Origin: Clostridium lundense DSM 17049
GTDB taxonomy: Bacteria; Bacillota; Clostridia; Clostridiales; Clostridiaceae
Reading direction: 5' to 3'
NCBI RefSeq assembly: GCF_000619945.1
Contig: NZ_JHVC01000006.1
Span: 62,001 to 126,000 of the forward strand
DNA: 64,000 nucleotides
Made by a program: the position numbers and the translations under genes. The notes beneath the pieces are model-generated. The model was given only the letters and a program-made list of their open reading frames with translations. It ran no database searches and was not told where the DNA came from. This document shows, in pieces, positions 63,837-64,000 of the stretch; the stretch's first letter is position 1, and each line of letters starts with the position of its first letter.

Positions 63837-63967
63837 ATTACTCCCCTGTAAAATATATAAAATCATCATAAATTAATTTAAATTTTTTCTATAATTACAT
63901 TATAATTCTATTTTTGTTCCTTTCAATGAACTTTATTAAGTTCATTAGTATATTATTAAAATTAAAG

Positions 63968-64000
63968 AAGCTGTTGGTTAACTATTTTCACCACCAGCTT
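63968..64000. terminator. Terminator-like hairpin at right edge
   Basis: AAGCTGTTGGT pairs with ACCACCAGCTT with one mismatch, ending at the last base of the window. It probably belongs to a gene outside the window. Confidence 0.55.

Noticed and set aside
1..64000. CRISPR arrays, tRNA or rRNA genes, prophage or integrase genes
   Set aside because: No regularly spaced repeats with unique spacers, no cloverleaf or rRNA-like stretch, and no transposase, integrase or phage structural gene was seen.

Overview
The window is a low-GC, very AT-rich Firmicute chromosome segment. Gene content points to an anaerobic spore-former of Clostridium sensu stricto: SpoVA spore proteins, histidine fermentation genes, T-box leaders, a MocR/Ddl pair and two-subunit AddAB-type recombination. 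A C. botulinum group I / C. sporogenes-like species is my inference from gene style, not a database result. I saw no rRNA, tRNA, CRISPR array, prophage or intact insertion sequence.

Layout. Positions 1-1546 hold a BMP-family nucleoside-binding lipoprotein (cut by the left edge) behind a GntR regulator. Positions 1773-10083 are a minus-strand histidine-utilisation operon: hutU, hutI, fchA, a YjiH-like membrane protein, a YuiF-like permease and hutH. It starts at a sigma-54 promoter that I read at 10153-10168, next to the gene of its probable activator (10353-12068). Two identical 15-bp palindromes lie upstream of the promoter as candidate activator sites. Positions 12275-20572 carry a ClpE-like chaperone, a metallo-hydrolase, a nicotinamidase-like protein, a decayed transporter, a soluble chemoreceptor and a DUF2207 protein. 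After a DUF2334 deacetylase-like protein come serine synthesis genes under a serine T-box (22160-25252), a TIM-barrel isomerase and a UvrD-like helicase.

Positions 29329-32520 form a DUF1657 / 2Duf / SpoVAC / SpoVAD / SpoVAE / DUF1657 cluster, the arrangement known from the accessory spoVA operon linked to spore heat resistance. Positions 33665-46450 are accessory: a methyltransferase, LUD protein, TetR-ABC-HlyD efflux cassette, P-type ATPase, response regulator, NUDIX enzyme, PadR pair and ECF S component. Next are addB without an adjacent addA, a lipoprotein and DUF2680 exported protein, a MocR-Ddl pair, FetAB-like metal exporter, a membrane 4Fe-4S protein, BrnQ under a T-box, a nuclease-DinG helicase fusion, and a ROK regulator with a DUF4380 protein.

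Noncoding signals worth attention: two inverted copies of one 157-bp repeat (8171-8327 and 45247-45403); two related fragments of a second repeat family (6761-6850 and 43861-43960); an 11-bp-period direct-repeat operator shared by two distant genes (50994-51068 and 55763-55790); operator-like palindromes for TetR, PadR and MocR regulators; an orphan consensus promoter aimed at a terminator (34613-34757); a nested palindrome (39825-39934); and a hairpin that hides a ribosome binding site (61624-61668).
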